This document shows positions 44,205 to 57,082 of a stretch of DNA of 64,000 bases, piece after piece. Under the pieces are notes generated by a model. The model was given only the letters and a program-made list of their open reading frames with translations, did no database searches and was not told the origin of the DNA. The stretch spans positions 310,001-374,000 of the forward strand of contig JAFEKR010000002.1 in NCBI GenBank assembly GCA_019022495.1, read 5' to 3'. A program made the translations under genes and the position numbers. This DNA is from Epichloe hybrida (lineage: Eukaryota; Ascomycota; Sordariomycetes; Hypocreales; Clavicipitaceae). Position 1 is the first letter of the stretch. Every line of letters begins with the position of its first letter.

Positions 44205-45964
44205 ATGGCTTCAAGAGGTTTCTCCAAGTCCCTGCGCGCGGCTCGCCAGCTGGCTGCCCCCCTTGTGCAGCAGCGCTCCTTCATGGCCGCCAGACAGCTC
44301 GTCCGCGCTGCCACTGCTGCTCGTTTTTCGCCCGCTGTCGGCCCTGCCGCTCAGCAGGTTCGTGGTGTCAAGACCATGGACTTTGCCGGTCACAAGGAGG
44401 ATGTCTATGGTAAGAGCCCGATTGGGGTTGTTGTCAATTGATGGATATCACCCCGTGCTCGTGGTTGGGCCGCTGACTTTTTTTTTCTATTTTGCCGAGC
44501 ACAGAGCGCTCTGACTGGCCTCAGGAGAAGCTGTTGGTGAGTCGAGTCGTGCCACCCCTGACAAGACGATGGGGACCTCTCAAAAGCGGCAATTGGTCTT
44601 TGCCGAGGCCAATTGACCCCCCCCCCCCCCTTTTTATGGTGTCTAATGGATCTGAGCCATGTATATTGACTGCGTCGACAGGACTACTTCAAGAACGACA
44701 CTTTAGCCCTCATTGGCTACGGCTCTCAGGGTCACGGCCAGGGCCTGAACCTGCGCGACAACGGCCTCAACGTCATCATTGGTGTCCGTAAGAACGGCAA
44801 GTCATGGAAGGACGCTGTCCAGGACGGCTGGGTCCCCGGCAAGAACTTGTTCGAGGTTGATGAGGCTATTGGCCGTGGTATCATTATCATGAACCTGCTG
44901 TCCGATGCCGCCCAGTCTGAGACCTGGCCTGCCATTAAGCCCCAGATTGTTGAGGGCAAGGTAAGCTTATCTTCTTCTGCTTTTACCTTTTTTTTTTTTT
45001 TTCGTGTGGAAGGGAAGGGAAGGGAAGGGGGGGGGGGGTTGGCTCTTCTCTTGCATCTGCAAGTCGAAAAAGGACCCTACAATGACCCCGAGACTGTAAC
45101 CTTGAGCATCCCGGAAAACAAGAGTGGAAAAAAACTAATTGCTTGAAATATGTAGACCCTGTACTTCTCTCATGGTTTCTCCCCCGTCTTCAAGAACCTC
45201 ACCAAGGTCGATGTTCCCGCCAACGTCGATGTCATTCTCTGCGCCCCCAAGGGCTCGGGCCGCACTGTCCGATCTCTGTTCCGTGAAGGCCGTGGGATCA
45301 ACTCCTCCTTTGCCGTCTACCAGGACGTTACTGGCAAGGCCAAGGAGAAGGCCATCGCCATGGGTGTCGCCATTGGCTCCGGCTACCTGTACGAGACCAC
45401 GTTTGAGAAGGAGGTCTACTCTGACCTTTACGGTGAGCGTGGTTGCTTGATGGGCGGTATCCATGGCATGTTCCTCGCTCAGTACGAGGTCCTGCGTGAG
45501 CGTGGCCACAGCCCCAGCGAGGCCTTTAACGAGACCGTCGAGGAGGCCACTCAGAGCTTGTACCCTCTGATTGGTGCCAACGGCATGGACTGGATGTTCG
45601 AGGCCTGCTCCACCACCGCCCGCCGTGGCGCCATCGACTGGACCCCCAAGTTCAAGGACGCCCTGAAGCCCGTCTTCAACAACCTGTACGATTCCGTCAA
45701 GGATGGCTCCGAGACCCAGCGATCCCTGGACTACAACGGCCAGGCCGATTACCGCCAGAGATACGAGGCCGAGATGGAGGAGATCCGAAACCTGGAGATC
45801 TGGAGAGCCGGCAAGGCAGTTCGGTACGTTTTGATCTAGATGGGCTCTTACATTGTCCACCCCGCGTCACCTCAATCGAGTGAGTATTGATTGGATGTAT
45901 TTTTGCTGACTTGACCCCCCCCTCTCTGGGCTACAGCTCTCTGCGACCCGAGAACCAGAAGTAA
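44205..45964 (+). CDS. ilv5: ketol-acid reductoisomerase, mitochondrial
   Basis: Five exons: 44205-44409, 44505-44536, 44682-44960, 45156-45823, 45937-45964, encoding 403 residues. The N-terminus (MASRGFSKSLRAARQLAAP...RQLVRAATAARFS) is rich in Arg/Ala/Ser and fits a mitochondrial presequence. DTLALIGYGSQGHGQGLNLRDNG is the NADPH-binding Rossmann loop, NVIIGVRKNGKSWKD the 2'-phosphate region. The C-terminal knotted helical domain contains KGSGRTVRSLF, FAVYQDVTG, GSGYLYETTFEKEVYSDLYGERG with the metal-binding acidic residues, and LMGGIHGMF. The enzyme makes 2,3-dihydroxy-isovalerate and -methylvalerate for Val, Ile and Leu synthesis; yeast Ilv5 also packages mtDNA. Exon 2 is only 32 nt and encodes ERSDWPQEKLL; exon 5 encodes only SLRPENQK. 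Confidence 0.97.
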
Positions 45965-47386
45965 AAGAATTCGCACTCCAAGTCTTTTTGGAAAATGGGC
46001 TGGACCCGGATCATTGTACTTGCTAGATATGGAGAGGGGGAGGTTTGCGCCGCGCAGGCAGCGACTGTGATACCGAGTAAAAGCACCAACACGGAGTAAT
46101 TAGGAATAATAAAATAAGGGAGCGTTTATGCAGCACCACATGTTCTTGTCTTTTATCATGATCAAGTTAGAGCAGTTCCTGCAAAGCCACCAACAACCAT
46201 CAGTGAAGCCCACAGATTCGCCCACTTGCCCATAACATCGTCACTTCGTTCATCACCAGCAAGTCTGTCCCAATAAGACGATGTAGCTAAAATGTAGCAT
46301 TCTGTTTGCGAGGGCGTCGTGCAGTGCGTGAAGACTAGTGTTAACATGTCCTCTGTAATGCCGTATTGATGATGTGTAAAACAAACTCTTGCATCCCTGT
46401 CCTAGCTATAGGAGGAAGGAGTAATACTCCGTAGAGGATGAAGTTTTGCAAAGCCTTCCAGCCCAGACAATACGCTGTCTACGGATTAGTACACTTAAAA
46501 GTCAGGGGCAGTTACAAGGTAATATACGCTTGCCCGTGCCACGTTGCAGAGATGTAATTGCGGAACAATGCCGGTAGGTACCTACTCAAGTGCGCCCATA
46601 TCTTCTATCATACGAGACCTTGCCTATATCAACTCTTTAACCAAGCTCAGCCAGCCAAACCCGGGTTTTTTTTTTTTCGTGTTAACCAAATCTTAGACAT
46701 GAAGACGGTGATTTGCTGTATACAGTCTTGCTCAGCGGGAATCAGTACGCAGTGATATCGCTCCATGTCACCGTTTTTCGATGCCACCTTTTCTTTTTTT
46801 TCGTTTCTTGCTCAGCTATAATTCGTACTACCTCGCCATCTCGCCATCTCGCCATATCCTTGATACGAAATCGGAGAGTAATGATTTGACTGACCCCCGA
46901 CGCCATCGCAACTGACGTACCTGTTGGACGCGCAGCGATTGAAAAGGAAGGATGATGACCGGGTTTCTTGCCCCCCCCCCGACCCCGACCCCGACCCCCC
47001 GGCCTACGAGAAAATAAGAAAAGAGTGAGAGGGAGAGTGAACAATCACAAATTGCAAATTCAGACGAATACCCTAGCTGCCTACACATTCGACTGTGCGA
47101 ATCTCCCGGCAGCGTGGCCCGCAATGGTCGCCTTTTCGCCGACAATCCACCTCAAAACCCATGGCTTTCCTCCGAGACGCCAGATGACTCCAATCTATGT
47201 ATGCATGAGGCAGAATATTCTCCTGGTCCATCTCTGAAATGTTGTCTTGCCCGTCAAATAATTCCCCGCATCCCGCTACAGCCTTGCCAGATGCTCCATA
47301 ACCCAGATAAGTCGTTATGCCGCACACAAGTCAAGTAATTTTTGTTTTTCGACTTCTTTGCTCGCCAACCCCCTCGTAGTCCGGTC
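45965..47386. other. 3'-3' intergenic region
   Basis: About 1.4 kb between the stops of ILV5 (+) and UBC12 (-). Contains the ILV5 3' UTR (AATAATAAAATAAGG near 46104-46119 is a plausible poly(A) signal), one TACTCCGTA copy at 46425-46433, T-tracts near 46665 and 46793, and a C-tract/GACCCC run near 46971-46995. No gene seen. Confidence 0.6.
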
Positions 47387-48235
47387 TCATGGCAGCACCC
47401 TGGTATACGTCACCTCTTCCTTCGCCTTGTTCACAATTTTCCCGCCGCCCATCGCCGTTCGCACGTTTCGCTTGAATAACTCTCTGTTGTTCTTGAGCTC
47501 ATCAGCCGCTTCTTTATTCAAGGGATCCTTCGCATTAGGGTCCAAGAAGATGTGCTGGCGGTGGAGAAAAAGGTGAATCGTTAGCATGGCAATTCCCTAG
47601 CCCCAGATGCCCTCGCCCCATCCTCTCTATTCCTGACGCCTTCGGCACTCGGTGCTTACCTGAAGCCCAATCAGGACAAACTTCAGTGTCACGACTGGTT
47701 TCCAGTCCTCTCGTAGAATGTTCAGGCACACGTTGCCCTCCAAGTCAATGTTCGGGTGGTAGATTTTCTGACGACATCGTACTTTTGGTGGCTCATGGGG
47801 GAAGTTTTGGTTCGCGGAAAAGTCGAATATAAACCGGCCGCCCCGGTACATGCCTTCATCTGGCTCAATGATCAGCGCAAAGTTGAGGATGTCGTCTTTG
47901 TCGCTGTATTCGGTGTTGAGAGTTTTCTTGAGTGTTTCGTCCTGGTCTATCTCGGCCAAGTCTGCGGAGTAAAAGTAGCAATCAGCCATGGGTCTTGTAA
48001 CGCTTCGTGGATTCCTCATATGTATGTACCTGTTTGGATTCGTAGCTGAGCAGCAGTTACCTTCTTCTTCTTTCCACCAGACGCTAGAGCTTCTGCATCT
48101 TCAGCCTGCTTCTGCGCTTTTTTCTAAACACACACAGTACCAGACCACCGTCAGCAAAAGCTTCTTCCTCGAGACGTTTCAAATCCAGGCAGAAACAGGG
48201 GGCATTGTCAGTACCATGGACCAGATTTTCAACAT
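47387..48235 (-). CDS. ubc12: NEDD8-conjugating enzyme Ubc12
   Basis: Four exons on the minus strand, 48235-48215, 48123-48030, 47961-47660 and 47554-47387, encode 194 residues. Exon 1 gives only MLKIWSM. Exon 2 gives [31 protein letters not shown], and exon 3 begins [13 protein letters not shown]. The short N-terminal MLKIWSMKK is the Ubc12 signature that docks on the NEDD8 E1. The UBC core has [37 protein letters not shown], with the active-site Cys in NVCLNIL and the preceding HPN. After intron 3 [17 protein letters not shown] closes the fold. Ubc12 charges NEDD8/Rub1 and transfers it to cullins, activating SCF-type ubiquitin ligases. Introns are 68-105 nt. It lies head-to-tail with the chitin synthase gene, 600 bp downstream. 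Confidence 0.96.
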
Positions 48236-48831
48236 CTTGGCTCGGAGTTAACAGCCCACCCACCAGAGAGGGGGAGGTTCTGGAAGGACAGCTGATCGGA
48301 GACGGCCGCGCGAGGCAGGGGGGCAGGCGCAAAAGGGAAAGACAAAGGACGGTTCAAACAAGAACGAGGCCTGCAAATGATGATGGGTGTCTCGGGTCGT
48401 GTAGTAGAGCGGTCGTGGCAAACTTAGAAGGAGCTGCGAGAATGTCGGTGTTGGTCATCTCTTCCTTTTCCCGCCTGCCTTGGCAGCGCCCACCCAGCCC
48501 CGCCCATGGTTTTAGGTTGAGAAAACGGATGGATAGGTAGCGGGTGCTGATAAGATAAGCAAAGCAAATGGTGTGACGTTGGACCAGACCCTGTCATATA
48601 TACCTTCCTAACTGGAGTTTACGCGCCAGAGTTGGAAATTGCTTACACAGAATAAAGTTATGATTTATTGCCCATGCATTCATCTTTGATACAAAACGTT
48701 ACGAGGCGAGTTATTCCGCATATAAATCAACGTGTCTAATTTCGACGTCCGTGACAGAAGTTTTCCCCTTCGCAATGACACGCTTGCCACTTTTCAACAT
48801 GTCATGATCCAACGTCCGTGCCGTGATTGCC
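48236..48831. other. intergenic between chitin synthase and ubc12
   Basis: About 600 bp holding the ubc12 promoter and the chitin synthase 3' UTR. No gene or strong motif seen. Confidence 0.6.
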
Positions 48832-51734
48832 TCATCTTCTGGCAAAGCAGCACATGATACCCGTCTTGCCCAAGAACCACAAAACCCCAAAAAATCGAAC
48901 AAGAGACAGTGCAGCCGTGGCGTACAGCAAGAACTTGAAGAAGTTGGCGGTACGGACAGAGGCGTTTTTCTGCGACAAGTCAGCATCTTGCATGTATGGT
49001 AACCATGGTGAGTGAGGGGCGAAGATACTTACACCAATTCCAAATGAGTTAAAGTTGTCGCTAGTAATGACAACGACCAGGAAAATGTTGGAGAAGAGCC
49101 AAGAAACAACCAGGCCGGTTCGGAACGACTTGTACGAGTCCTCAACATCCTTATTCTCCACCTCTGCTTCCGCCTTGAAGGGGGCCAGCGCTCGTCGCAC
49201 CGTCTGTTCGAACTGGCTGTCGATGTCTTCCTGCTCCTTTTCAATTTCTTCCACGACAACTTCGTCATTCTTCTTGGTCACGTTGGCGGATGGAAGTGCC
49301 TCAGCCTTGTCCGAGCCCTTGGTACCCCAAGATACATCGTGCCAGTTGTTGAAAGCGTAGACCATGAGAATGTTGATGTAGGTTGACATGAGAAGAAGGT
49401 AGTACGGGAAGGAGTGGAACATGTGCCAGGGATCCAAGTACAGGAAGGATGCCACAAAGTACAAGCCATAAATGGTGATCAAGGCAATGAGAATGACACC
49501 GGCTGCGTCTGATCCGGAGAAGAAGCTTCTAACAAAATCCGAACCCGTTTCAAACGAGATCTGCTCTGCGAGAGGCTTGTTAAATGCACGTGCAACCAAG
49601 TATCCAGAAAGAACCAAAATGTAACCCTGAATCAAGCCAAATATCATAAACGAGGCAATGTACGTGAACTTGGATCCCTTCGGCCGATTACCCAATGCCA
49701 AGATAAATTGCAAGATAACAAAAGCCAGGTAGATATACTTGAGCAGAGAATTGACGATCGGTGTCGCGGCATCACCAAAGGGCCAGCCGTGGTGCTCCGA
49801 GCCAGAGGTACCTCCGACAACAGGCGTGCCGACAAGATCCATGATGACAGTGGTGGTGAGGTAATACGATGCGAGCGAGAACCAGGAAAAGATGACGTTG
49901 AGGACGTTGTAGATCATCTGGATATGGAAAAAGAACATGCGCACAATGTTGTGGCCGCTCTTGTACAGGCGGCCAAAGTGCATCAGAGAGTACAGTGAGG
50001 CGGCAAATGATCCGTTGAGCCATCGTCGACGCTGACTGATGAATTCCGCAGCACCTTCCGGCACGTCAGTTTCACCCTTGGCGGCTTTGATGTAGGTCAA
50101 ATGCCACTTCTGACCAGCCTTGGCCACAAGTTCGAAACACAGAATACGATCTTCAGCCAAGAACATGTTCTTCTTAAAGATGTTCATTCCGTCTATGCCC
50201 TTTTTACCAAGGAGCTTAGAGAGCGTGTGGTCACCGTGGAAGTACTGCTCCAACGGACGACCCATGATAGCTCGGAAACGGTAAGCGGAGAAGGCACCGG
50301 GCAACACGGACACGTAGCCAAAAGAACTCTCGAGGGGCTTGTCAAGAATGTTGGAGATTTTATATTCGAAGTTTTGGACAGCAACGAGCGGGTTGATGAG
50401 CTTCTTGCCGCCCTTGCCCAACATGGCGTGAATTTCTCCACACGCACCACCAAGATCCTTGTCGTTGTAGAAGCCCTCCCACAGGGCAAGCAAGGATCGA
50501 GGGCTTGGCTTCGTACCCGCGTCGATAAGAATTGTGACTTCGGGGTTCAGGATGCGGCCAAAGGCATTGAAGAGCCATCTGTGCGAGTTGATCTTCTTGC
50601 TGTTCTTCTGCTTGAGACAGAAAATGAACTGCACGGGAGGCAAGTTCTGGGGGCTGTCGCCAGTCGGCCGAATGAGCTGCTGGCTTGGCGTCACAGACAG
50701 CTGGCTGGTGTACTCAAAAATGTGAGCAACCGTCTCCTTGCCGTCGACATCCTTCTTGATGACACCATCCTGGTAGATACCGACAGTGGCCAGGACGTCG
50801 AGCGTAGCCTTGTCAGCCTTCTCGATACCGTCAAAGACCAGGCAAACGACAATTTTCTGCCAGGCGGGGCCACCCTTGTTCCAAAAAGTGGACTTTTTCA
50901 GATTGACGATGTCGCGAATGTTCTGCATGACACCATGCAGAGTTCGGGACAGCAGAACCTTATCTTCGTTGTAATAGGTGATGGCAATGAGCAACTCGGT
51001 GTGTCTGTTGTACATACGGGGCCGCAAATCATAACCGTTTTTGAGGGTGAAATCGTTGGGGTCGCAGGTGGCGGCTGTGTAACGCATCTTCATGAACTCT
51101 TCATTGCCACCTTCGACATCGCGGTAGCGGGGCTGAACGGCATTCTTGATGGCACTAGGCACGGGGTAGTCGATGCTCAGAACGGAGCCCTGCACCAGCT
51201 TGACTTTTCTGGTATTGTATCGCTTCAAACCACCGCCCTGTGTGTAGCCGTCAGGTTGCTGCTGTCGCCGCATCCAGCTCTCCTCTTCATCGTGGACGGT
51301 GGACACAGGTCGATCATAGGGGCCACCAAAGCCCTGATTCTGTGAGTACCCGTCAAAGCCAATGTCAGAAAACCCACCAGAGCCAGCTGGGGGAAGCTGT
51401 GATGCACCAGGAGCATAAGATTCAGTCAGACTGTAAGCAGAGACCGGTCGATCGGGAGGGGTGCCAGCCCCGAGGCGGTCGTGGTCGTAACCGTGTGGGG
51501 GAGGCTCGTTTAGTAGATAACCTCGAGCATCGTCATCTTCATGATCCTGGGGGGTGATGTGATACTGCGGAGAGCTGTTGTCAGTACAGTCGAGAGAAGA
51601 ATACAACTGGGATCATGCCAATACTGAAAGACGCCGCCACGCACGTTATTGCCCGGGGAGAGATCCTGCAAAGGATGTCCGCCTGCGTACCCATGGCCCT
51701 GGCCTTGACCCTGGCCCTGGCCGTTGTATGCCAT
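48832..51734 (-). CDS. chs: class III chitin synthase
   Basis: Three exons on the minus strand, 51734-51645, 51564-49033 and 48969-48832, encode 919 residues. The N-terminal ~170 residues are Gly/Gln/Asp/Pro-rich ([11 protein letters not shown]...). [26 protein letters not shown] opens the conserved chitin synthase N-domain. Catalytic motifs are present: [38 protein letters not shown] (metal-binding Asp), [18 protein letters not shown]. Seven or so transmembrane helices follow (for example [28 protein letters not shown]). The C-terminal acidic linker before the last helices is usual for class III. The enzyme polymerises UDP-GlcNAc into chitin at the plasma membrane; class III is specific to filamentous fungi and needed for hyphal growth. 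Intron 2 is 63 nt, in frame and stop-free, so unspliced mRNA would add 21 residues. Confidence 0.96.
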
Positions 51735-54700
51735 GATGCTAAGAAACCGAAAGCTCTCTCGAGGTCGAAATCGTAACTCGAACTAATAAGCAAAATATGA
51801 AGTGGTCTGATTGATGCTCGCTAACCGCTGGACACAAAGAATGGCGAGGGACGGAGATGGTCGTTACACGGCGGGCCTGTGTTATTTTTCTCAAGACGAG
51901 TTTTTGTCCGCGTGGCAAGCCAGCAAGCCAGTGCTGCTGTTCATACGTCTGAACAGTCAGGAGGTAAGGATTGCTCCGTACGCTTAGCCTGTTAAAAGCT
52001 GGGAGCAGGCGCAGATGCACGACGCAGCTTGTGGTCCCAACTGGAGCGACGGGCTTGGAAGAGGGTGCTCCCAACGGTTGCGTTGGCCAGGCAAGATGAT
52101 CACTGATAGCTATGCCTCCAGCGAGTGTTGAATGCTGGGCGGAAGGAGGGTTATGAAAGAGGAGGCTGGCAAGGGACAGAGGGCCGAGGAGTGAGGAGTG
52201 AGGAGTGAGGAGCTCGACAGCGAAAGCAGGAGTCGGAAGGAAGGAAGACAACAGAAATTTTTAGGACCAAACGGAGAATTGAGGGACTCAGGGGATATTC
52301 CCGGAGAGGGTGCATCTTGGGCGATCAGCGTGCCGTTAATACTCTGGCGTCTCTGGCGATGCTAAATTAGGGGATATGCATTGGACTGAGTGAATGACCT
52401 TAGTTGACGCTAGTCATGGCTGAGCCACCGTCATCGTCGTCCACTTACATGTCTTTCACTGACAATTCGGGCGGCCACACGGTTCCACCAGCTCCACTTC
52501 CTCACAAGAACAGACGAATATTTTCCTTGGTCGGGGTGGTCCTTGCTGCATTGTGAATCAGCTGTGTGTGGGCTTGGCTGTTACACTGTCACGACAAATC
52601 GTGTTGCATATCCACTATGTAGTTCGGTGTGCAGACCCTCTCCTTCTTACATATGACCTGGATGGAAGAAATAGAATTCGACTCCTCGACACTTCGTATG
52701 GCGCGACTCGTAGCTGTCAGCGGCACATGCAACGCGGTTAAGCCGCAGCCCTCATCGGAGACACATGTGGCGATGATAAAACGATGAGTTTGAGCGTCAG
52801 TGACCACGTCTCACAGGCGGTTAACCAGTGAGCTATCTCGTATACGAAGTTTGTTGCATGGACGATGACCTGCATGTGTGACGAGTGTTGACACAAGCAT
52901 TTCAATTGAATTTCTTGATAATATATTCTAATGCTTTTCACTTACTTAGCATAGTTAGGTTAGGTCTTAGGTATGGTAGGTAGTGCATGGTCAAGTCAGG
53001 TTTTTAAAGTCTAATCCCTGTGTGTTTTCATAAGAGGTACACACAGAACTAGGGGCAGCAGGCCAATGATAAATCTTTCCGTGGCTTAGTGTAACACTAA
53101 GTGGGGTAAGAAGTACCTTATTAGGTGTATTTTACTAGGACTATGGTGTCCCCTGTAGTATTCCTAATAGCTCCACTTACTACAGCCACTGAGAGCTGGT
53201 AGTAGCCGCCCCGCGCGGGGCTTGTAGTCGCTGTACGGAGTACTCCGAATGCAGTAGCAAAAGACGAGAGACGAAAAGAAATTGTGCAGGCGGTGCATCC
53301 CTAATATAATATCGCCGACAAGGCGTTTCTTACCTTCTCACCAGCACTGAGCTTTCGCGGAGGCGCAGAACAAGTGACCCCTGATATCGGATTATTGCCG
53401 TGATTCTTTGTCTTCGGATTCACAGTCGCTGACAACAACAAAGATCAGACACATTCACTTCGCTCATCATGTGCATATGCGCTTTGACCAGGTTTGACCG
53501 GTAATTCCATCGTGACAGACACTAAAGCAATGGCAGAAAGATGACCAAACAAATAACAAAGGAGCGGGCAGTTCATAGATATCCGGAGTAATGACCGACT
53601 CATGACGTTGACGTTTCGTATTCCAGGAATTAGTCTCAAATTCGGCCAACAATCACCTTACCCTGGATGAGAATGCTCAGCTTAATAACGCGTACTTCAA
53701 CTCTTTGCGAGACGTCACCGTGTAGTCGCCGCTTTGCTTTTTTTTTGGAATGTGTACGGAGTAAGAGCATATGTATTGTTTCTTGAGCCTTGGATCGTTC
53801 AAAGTTTAGCTATCCTGCAATGAGCAAGACCCCCCCTAATTGACGTCTACTACTATGACTCCAGGGACAGCTTTTTTCCGACCATGAGGGACAAATGACG
53901 CAGAAAGGGTCGAGTTTTCCACGACAAGCTCGAGACAAGTGTCCATACGTCTCAAAACACTGCACTGGAGCTATTTGACCTCTACGCATTACATCGGGGG
54001 AAGAACGGTATGCCTGCCGTAAGTGCTACGGGCAAACGTTTATTGTTGCAGTAGAGCGTTGCCAACGCGTCTACGGAGTACGGAGTAGTCATCTGGTGAT
54101 CCGTACTTTGGAGGAGTTGAGCCCCACCGTCCAGCGAAATTGCACGTTCATCAGTTGACTGGTACGGGCACGGCTGTGAGTCTGTGAGACTGTGACCCCC
54201 TTTCTCAATATGCAGTACGGACTGGAGCAGGGGGAGCAGGGACAAGTAATAAGCCACCACAAACATCGTGCTCCGTACGGACTAGATGACGCTGAAACAA
54301 ACAAGAAACTTTCCATTCTGGAACGATTCAAGGCAATCTGGCAAGCGAGGTCTCGGCATCGCCTAGCAAATGAAACTTCTCACATAATACCACCCCCGCC
54401 ACGGCTTGCTCAAATGCCAGCACGCTGCATTCCACTGTAGCAGATGGGGGGGGGGCAGGCAATCCACGCTCTTGTGGCGGTGACACGAAAATCAATGTAC
54501 ATTCCTCGTGGCGACATGTTCGCGTGGATCGAGCAGCGTGGAGCAAGATGAAATGGACGAAGCCGCGTAAAATGGGCGTTGACTTCAGCCCGGAACGTCG
54601 TCGCACAGAACAGACCTTTCGCGCATTTTGTACGGTGTGTGCTGCCGTTGATTTGTACGACGGAATCTTTGGGCGCGCGCGACGGCTCACCAGACTGGGG

Positions 54701-55713
54701 AGAAACGGTGCATCAGTCAAATATTAGCACTGTGAACGCCGGGAATTTCCACCTGCCGCCGTTGCACCCAACAGGGAGGGGCCTGACGTGGTGGAGTCGG
54801 AGCAAGGCTCTCTTGTGCGCTGTGCCTGAAGCGTGCTTCGCTGTGCCAGCGCCACATACAGGGATCTCATGCACGCAAGACGCACTGTGAAGAGCCTAGA
54901 CTGAGGCTAGAAGGCACTTCAATTGACTGGCTATGGTGCAAGCGTCAAGCAGTGATGGTCCTGATGGATACATAATAATGCTACCGTCGGGTCAGGTGCA
55001 GCCCGCCCGAAAAAGAACGAGCGAGCCAAGCAGCGAATCAGACACCGGGAAAGATGCCTGTCTAACCCTTTACTCCCGCCTCCTCGCCTGCACGCAGGTT
55101 CTGTTGAGTGTTTGATGACTTTGGGTCGAAGTGGCCCTTATCCACCCCCCCTTCCCGTCTCCGCCACGGTGAGACCTGCGTCGGCCCTCTCTGCTTCGTT
55201 CCTCACTCACCTCCGTTCTTCGACTCTACGAAAGCAACGGCCTCTCGAACCGCAGTCGATATCTCCCGCCGATCTGCTCGTTGAGACAAAACAACACAAC
55301 TTGTTTTTCTACTTTTCGCTTCTTATTTCTCTGTCAAGTCGCATGGTCGACAATGTCTTTCATTTAGAAGCCTCAAATTGGTTTCATTCCTTTCCTTCCA
55401 GAGCTAGTCTCCCCATCCACTCGTTTTTTCGTTGCTCAGTTTCATTCAATTCTCTCCCTGACCGGCCGCGGTTGTCGCCTCATCGGCCGTAGTACCTACT
55501 CGACTACGAGCCGCATTATCCGGTGTCATCACATAACATACTTTTACGTTCACAGCCAACTTGAACGCCTCGACAAGCCTGGATCCGCCAACTCTACTCG
55601 CATCAAGCTTGCCGTCGCTGAGACGCGGGTCGTGATACAGGGGAAAATTATTTTCACGTCATATTCCATCTATACCGGCCAGCGATTGTCATCAACGCAA
55701 CTCGGCTCCCGAA
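51735..55713. other. 4-kb gene-free stretch
   Basis: Between chitin synthase (-) and opy2 (+), divergent. The ends should hold both promoters: the chitin synthase 5' leader at about 51735-52260 and the pyrimidine-rich opy2 leader at about 55110-55713. The middle (52.3-55 kb) has no gene-like frame, but short palindromes at 53018-53247 and four TACGGAGTA copies (53234, 53755, 54072, 54079). Confidence 0.55.
53018..53247. repeat. cluster of short perfect palindromes
   Basis: Four dyads within 230 bp: CTGTGTG/CACACAG (53018-53046), CTTAGTGTAACACTAAG (53085-53101), CCCCGCGCGGGG (53209-53220) and CGGAGTACTCCG (53236-53247). No coding potential. They may be remnants of a mobile element or simply AT/GC dyads. 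Confidence 0.6.
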
Positions 55714-57082
55714 ATGATCGAACAAACACCTTACATTATCGCCAAGGACTTGGCTCAAGTAGATGATAGTACGTGGGCCCGTTGGCGCAGTCAAGAAATC
55801 CTCACACCCTCGTACCAGAACGGCCCGTCTTTGCTAACTCTGCTTGACTATAGTTCTCAAAACTCTGACCCGACGAGATGATTGCGTCAAATGTGACGAC
55901 AGCTCGAAACTGACGTGTCCCGCCTGTGGCCCCGGCGAGAGCTGTCAGTTCACTGTTCCCTTGAACTGCAGACAATGTGCAAAATCCTTCTGTACGAAAG
56001 AGGACACACCACTCACCACGGGTGGTGACAAAGGCGGCAACGGGCCTAGTGCAGGGGCGATCGCAGGTGGTGTCATTGGCGGCATCATTGCCATTGCCAC
56101 CATCACTTACCTGATCTGGCGATTTGTTATCAAGCCGAAGCGAGCCGCGAACCCCCATCAATCTGTGTACGAGACAAAAGTCAATCCTGCTCGTCATGTC
56201 GAGAAGGACGATGCCTCAAGGATGACCAGACGCTCGTCGACTCACACAGTTCACTCCATTGCCTCGACAGTTCTCACTCGAGCCTCCAACATCATCCAGA
56301 TTGCCTATATTCCCGGCGTGACAAACCGCGCCACGCCTACATCGCCCGCGGTTCTTGTCCCCCCAGTTCCTCCGATTCCCTTGCAGCATTCCGAGGGCGG
56401 CCGCAGCAGCGCCCAAACAGGCGACCAGCATTTCTTTGTTCCTGGAAATCTGCGAGACTCGACATACTCGGGCATATCTGCCTTCACTGATCGAACTTCG
56501 TATGCACCCCGCTCAAGTATTGCTTCCACCATCTACGGCAGACAGGCCCAGGTCCAGACACCCGCCCAAACGGGCATGCGAGCGAAGCCCACTGTCGTCA
56601 GCGTTAAGTCCGCTGGTGCCAGTGCTCCGGGTACACCGCCGGTGCCTTCCATTGATTTTGGGAGATTTGGCGGCCCCGGCCGCCCCGACAGCACCGCGAG
56701 CGAATTTAGCGTTAATTCAACGTATCTCAACAATGCCAACACTGCGACACACGGCCGAGCACAGGTTGTCAAGCTTGGCAGCGGCCTGAAGAAGGTCGAC
56801 ATAGCGGCCAGGTCTGATGCAAGCGTCTCATCAACATCTCTCGTGTCGTCATCAAATTCGAGTTCGCACGCCAACCCAACTGCTCCGAAAACACCACCGG
56901 GCGACCGCGACCAGGGGCCATTCTCGGACCCGCCTGGGCGCAAGAATGGCATCAGCATACCTACCCTGGGACCGGTGGTCGAGGAAGCCGAGGAGCGCCG
57001 CGGTACAGACAGGGCCCAGCGACCCTGTTCTGTGGACCGAGGGCGAAGTCCATTTGGCGACGAACACGCCACCAGGGAGTGA
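55714..57082 (+). CDS. opy2: membrane anchor Opy2 (HOG/MAPK pathway adaptor)
   Basis: Two exons, 55714-55768 and 55854-57082, across an 85-nt intron (GTACGT, GCTAAC, TATAG), encode 427 residues. The extracellular part carries the Opy2 cysteine signature (DDCVKCDD...LTCPACGPGESCQFTV...NCRQCAKSFC, eight Cys). A Gly-rich transmembrane helix follows (AGAIAGGVIGGIIAIATITYLIWRFV), then KPKR and a ~300-residue Ser/Thr/Pro-rich tail with SIASTIYGRQ-type and PPVPPIP motifs. In yeast, Opy2 recruits the Ste50-Ste11 module to the membrane to signal through Hog1 and other MAPKs; filamentous fungi have a similar OpyA. No classical N-terminal signal peptide is seen, as for yeast Opy2. It converges on ras2, 1.7 kb away. 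Confidence 0.88.

Noticed and set aside
50101..51345. 414-codon plus-strand frame antisense to chitin synthase
   Set aside because: It is a mirror of the conserved chitin synthase coding sequence and has no domain of its own.
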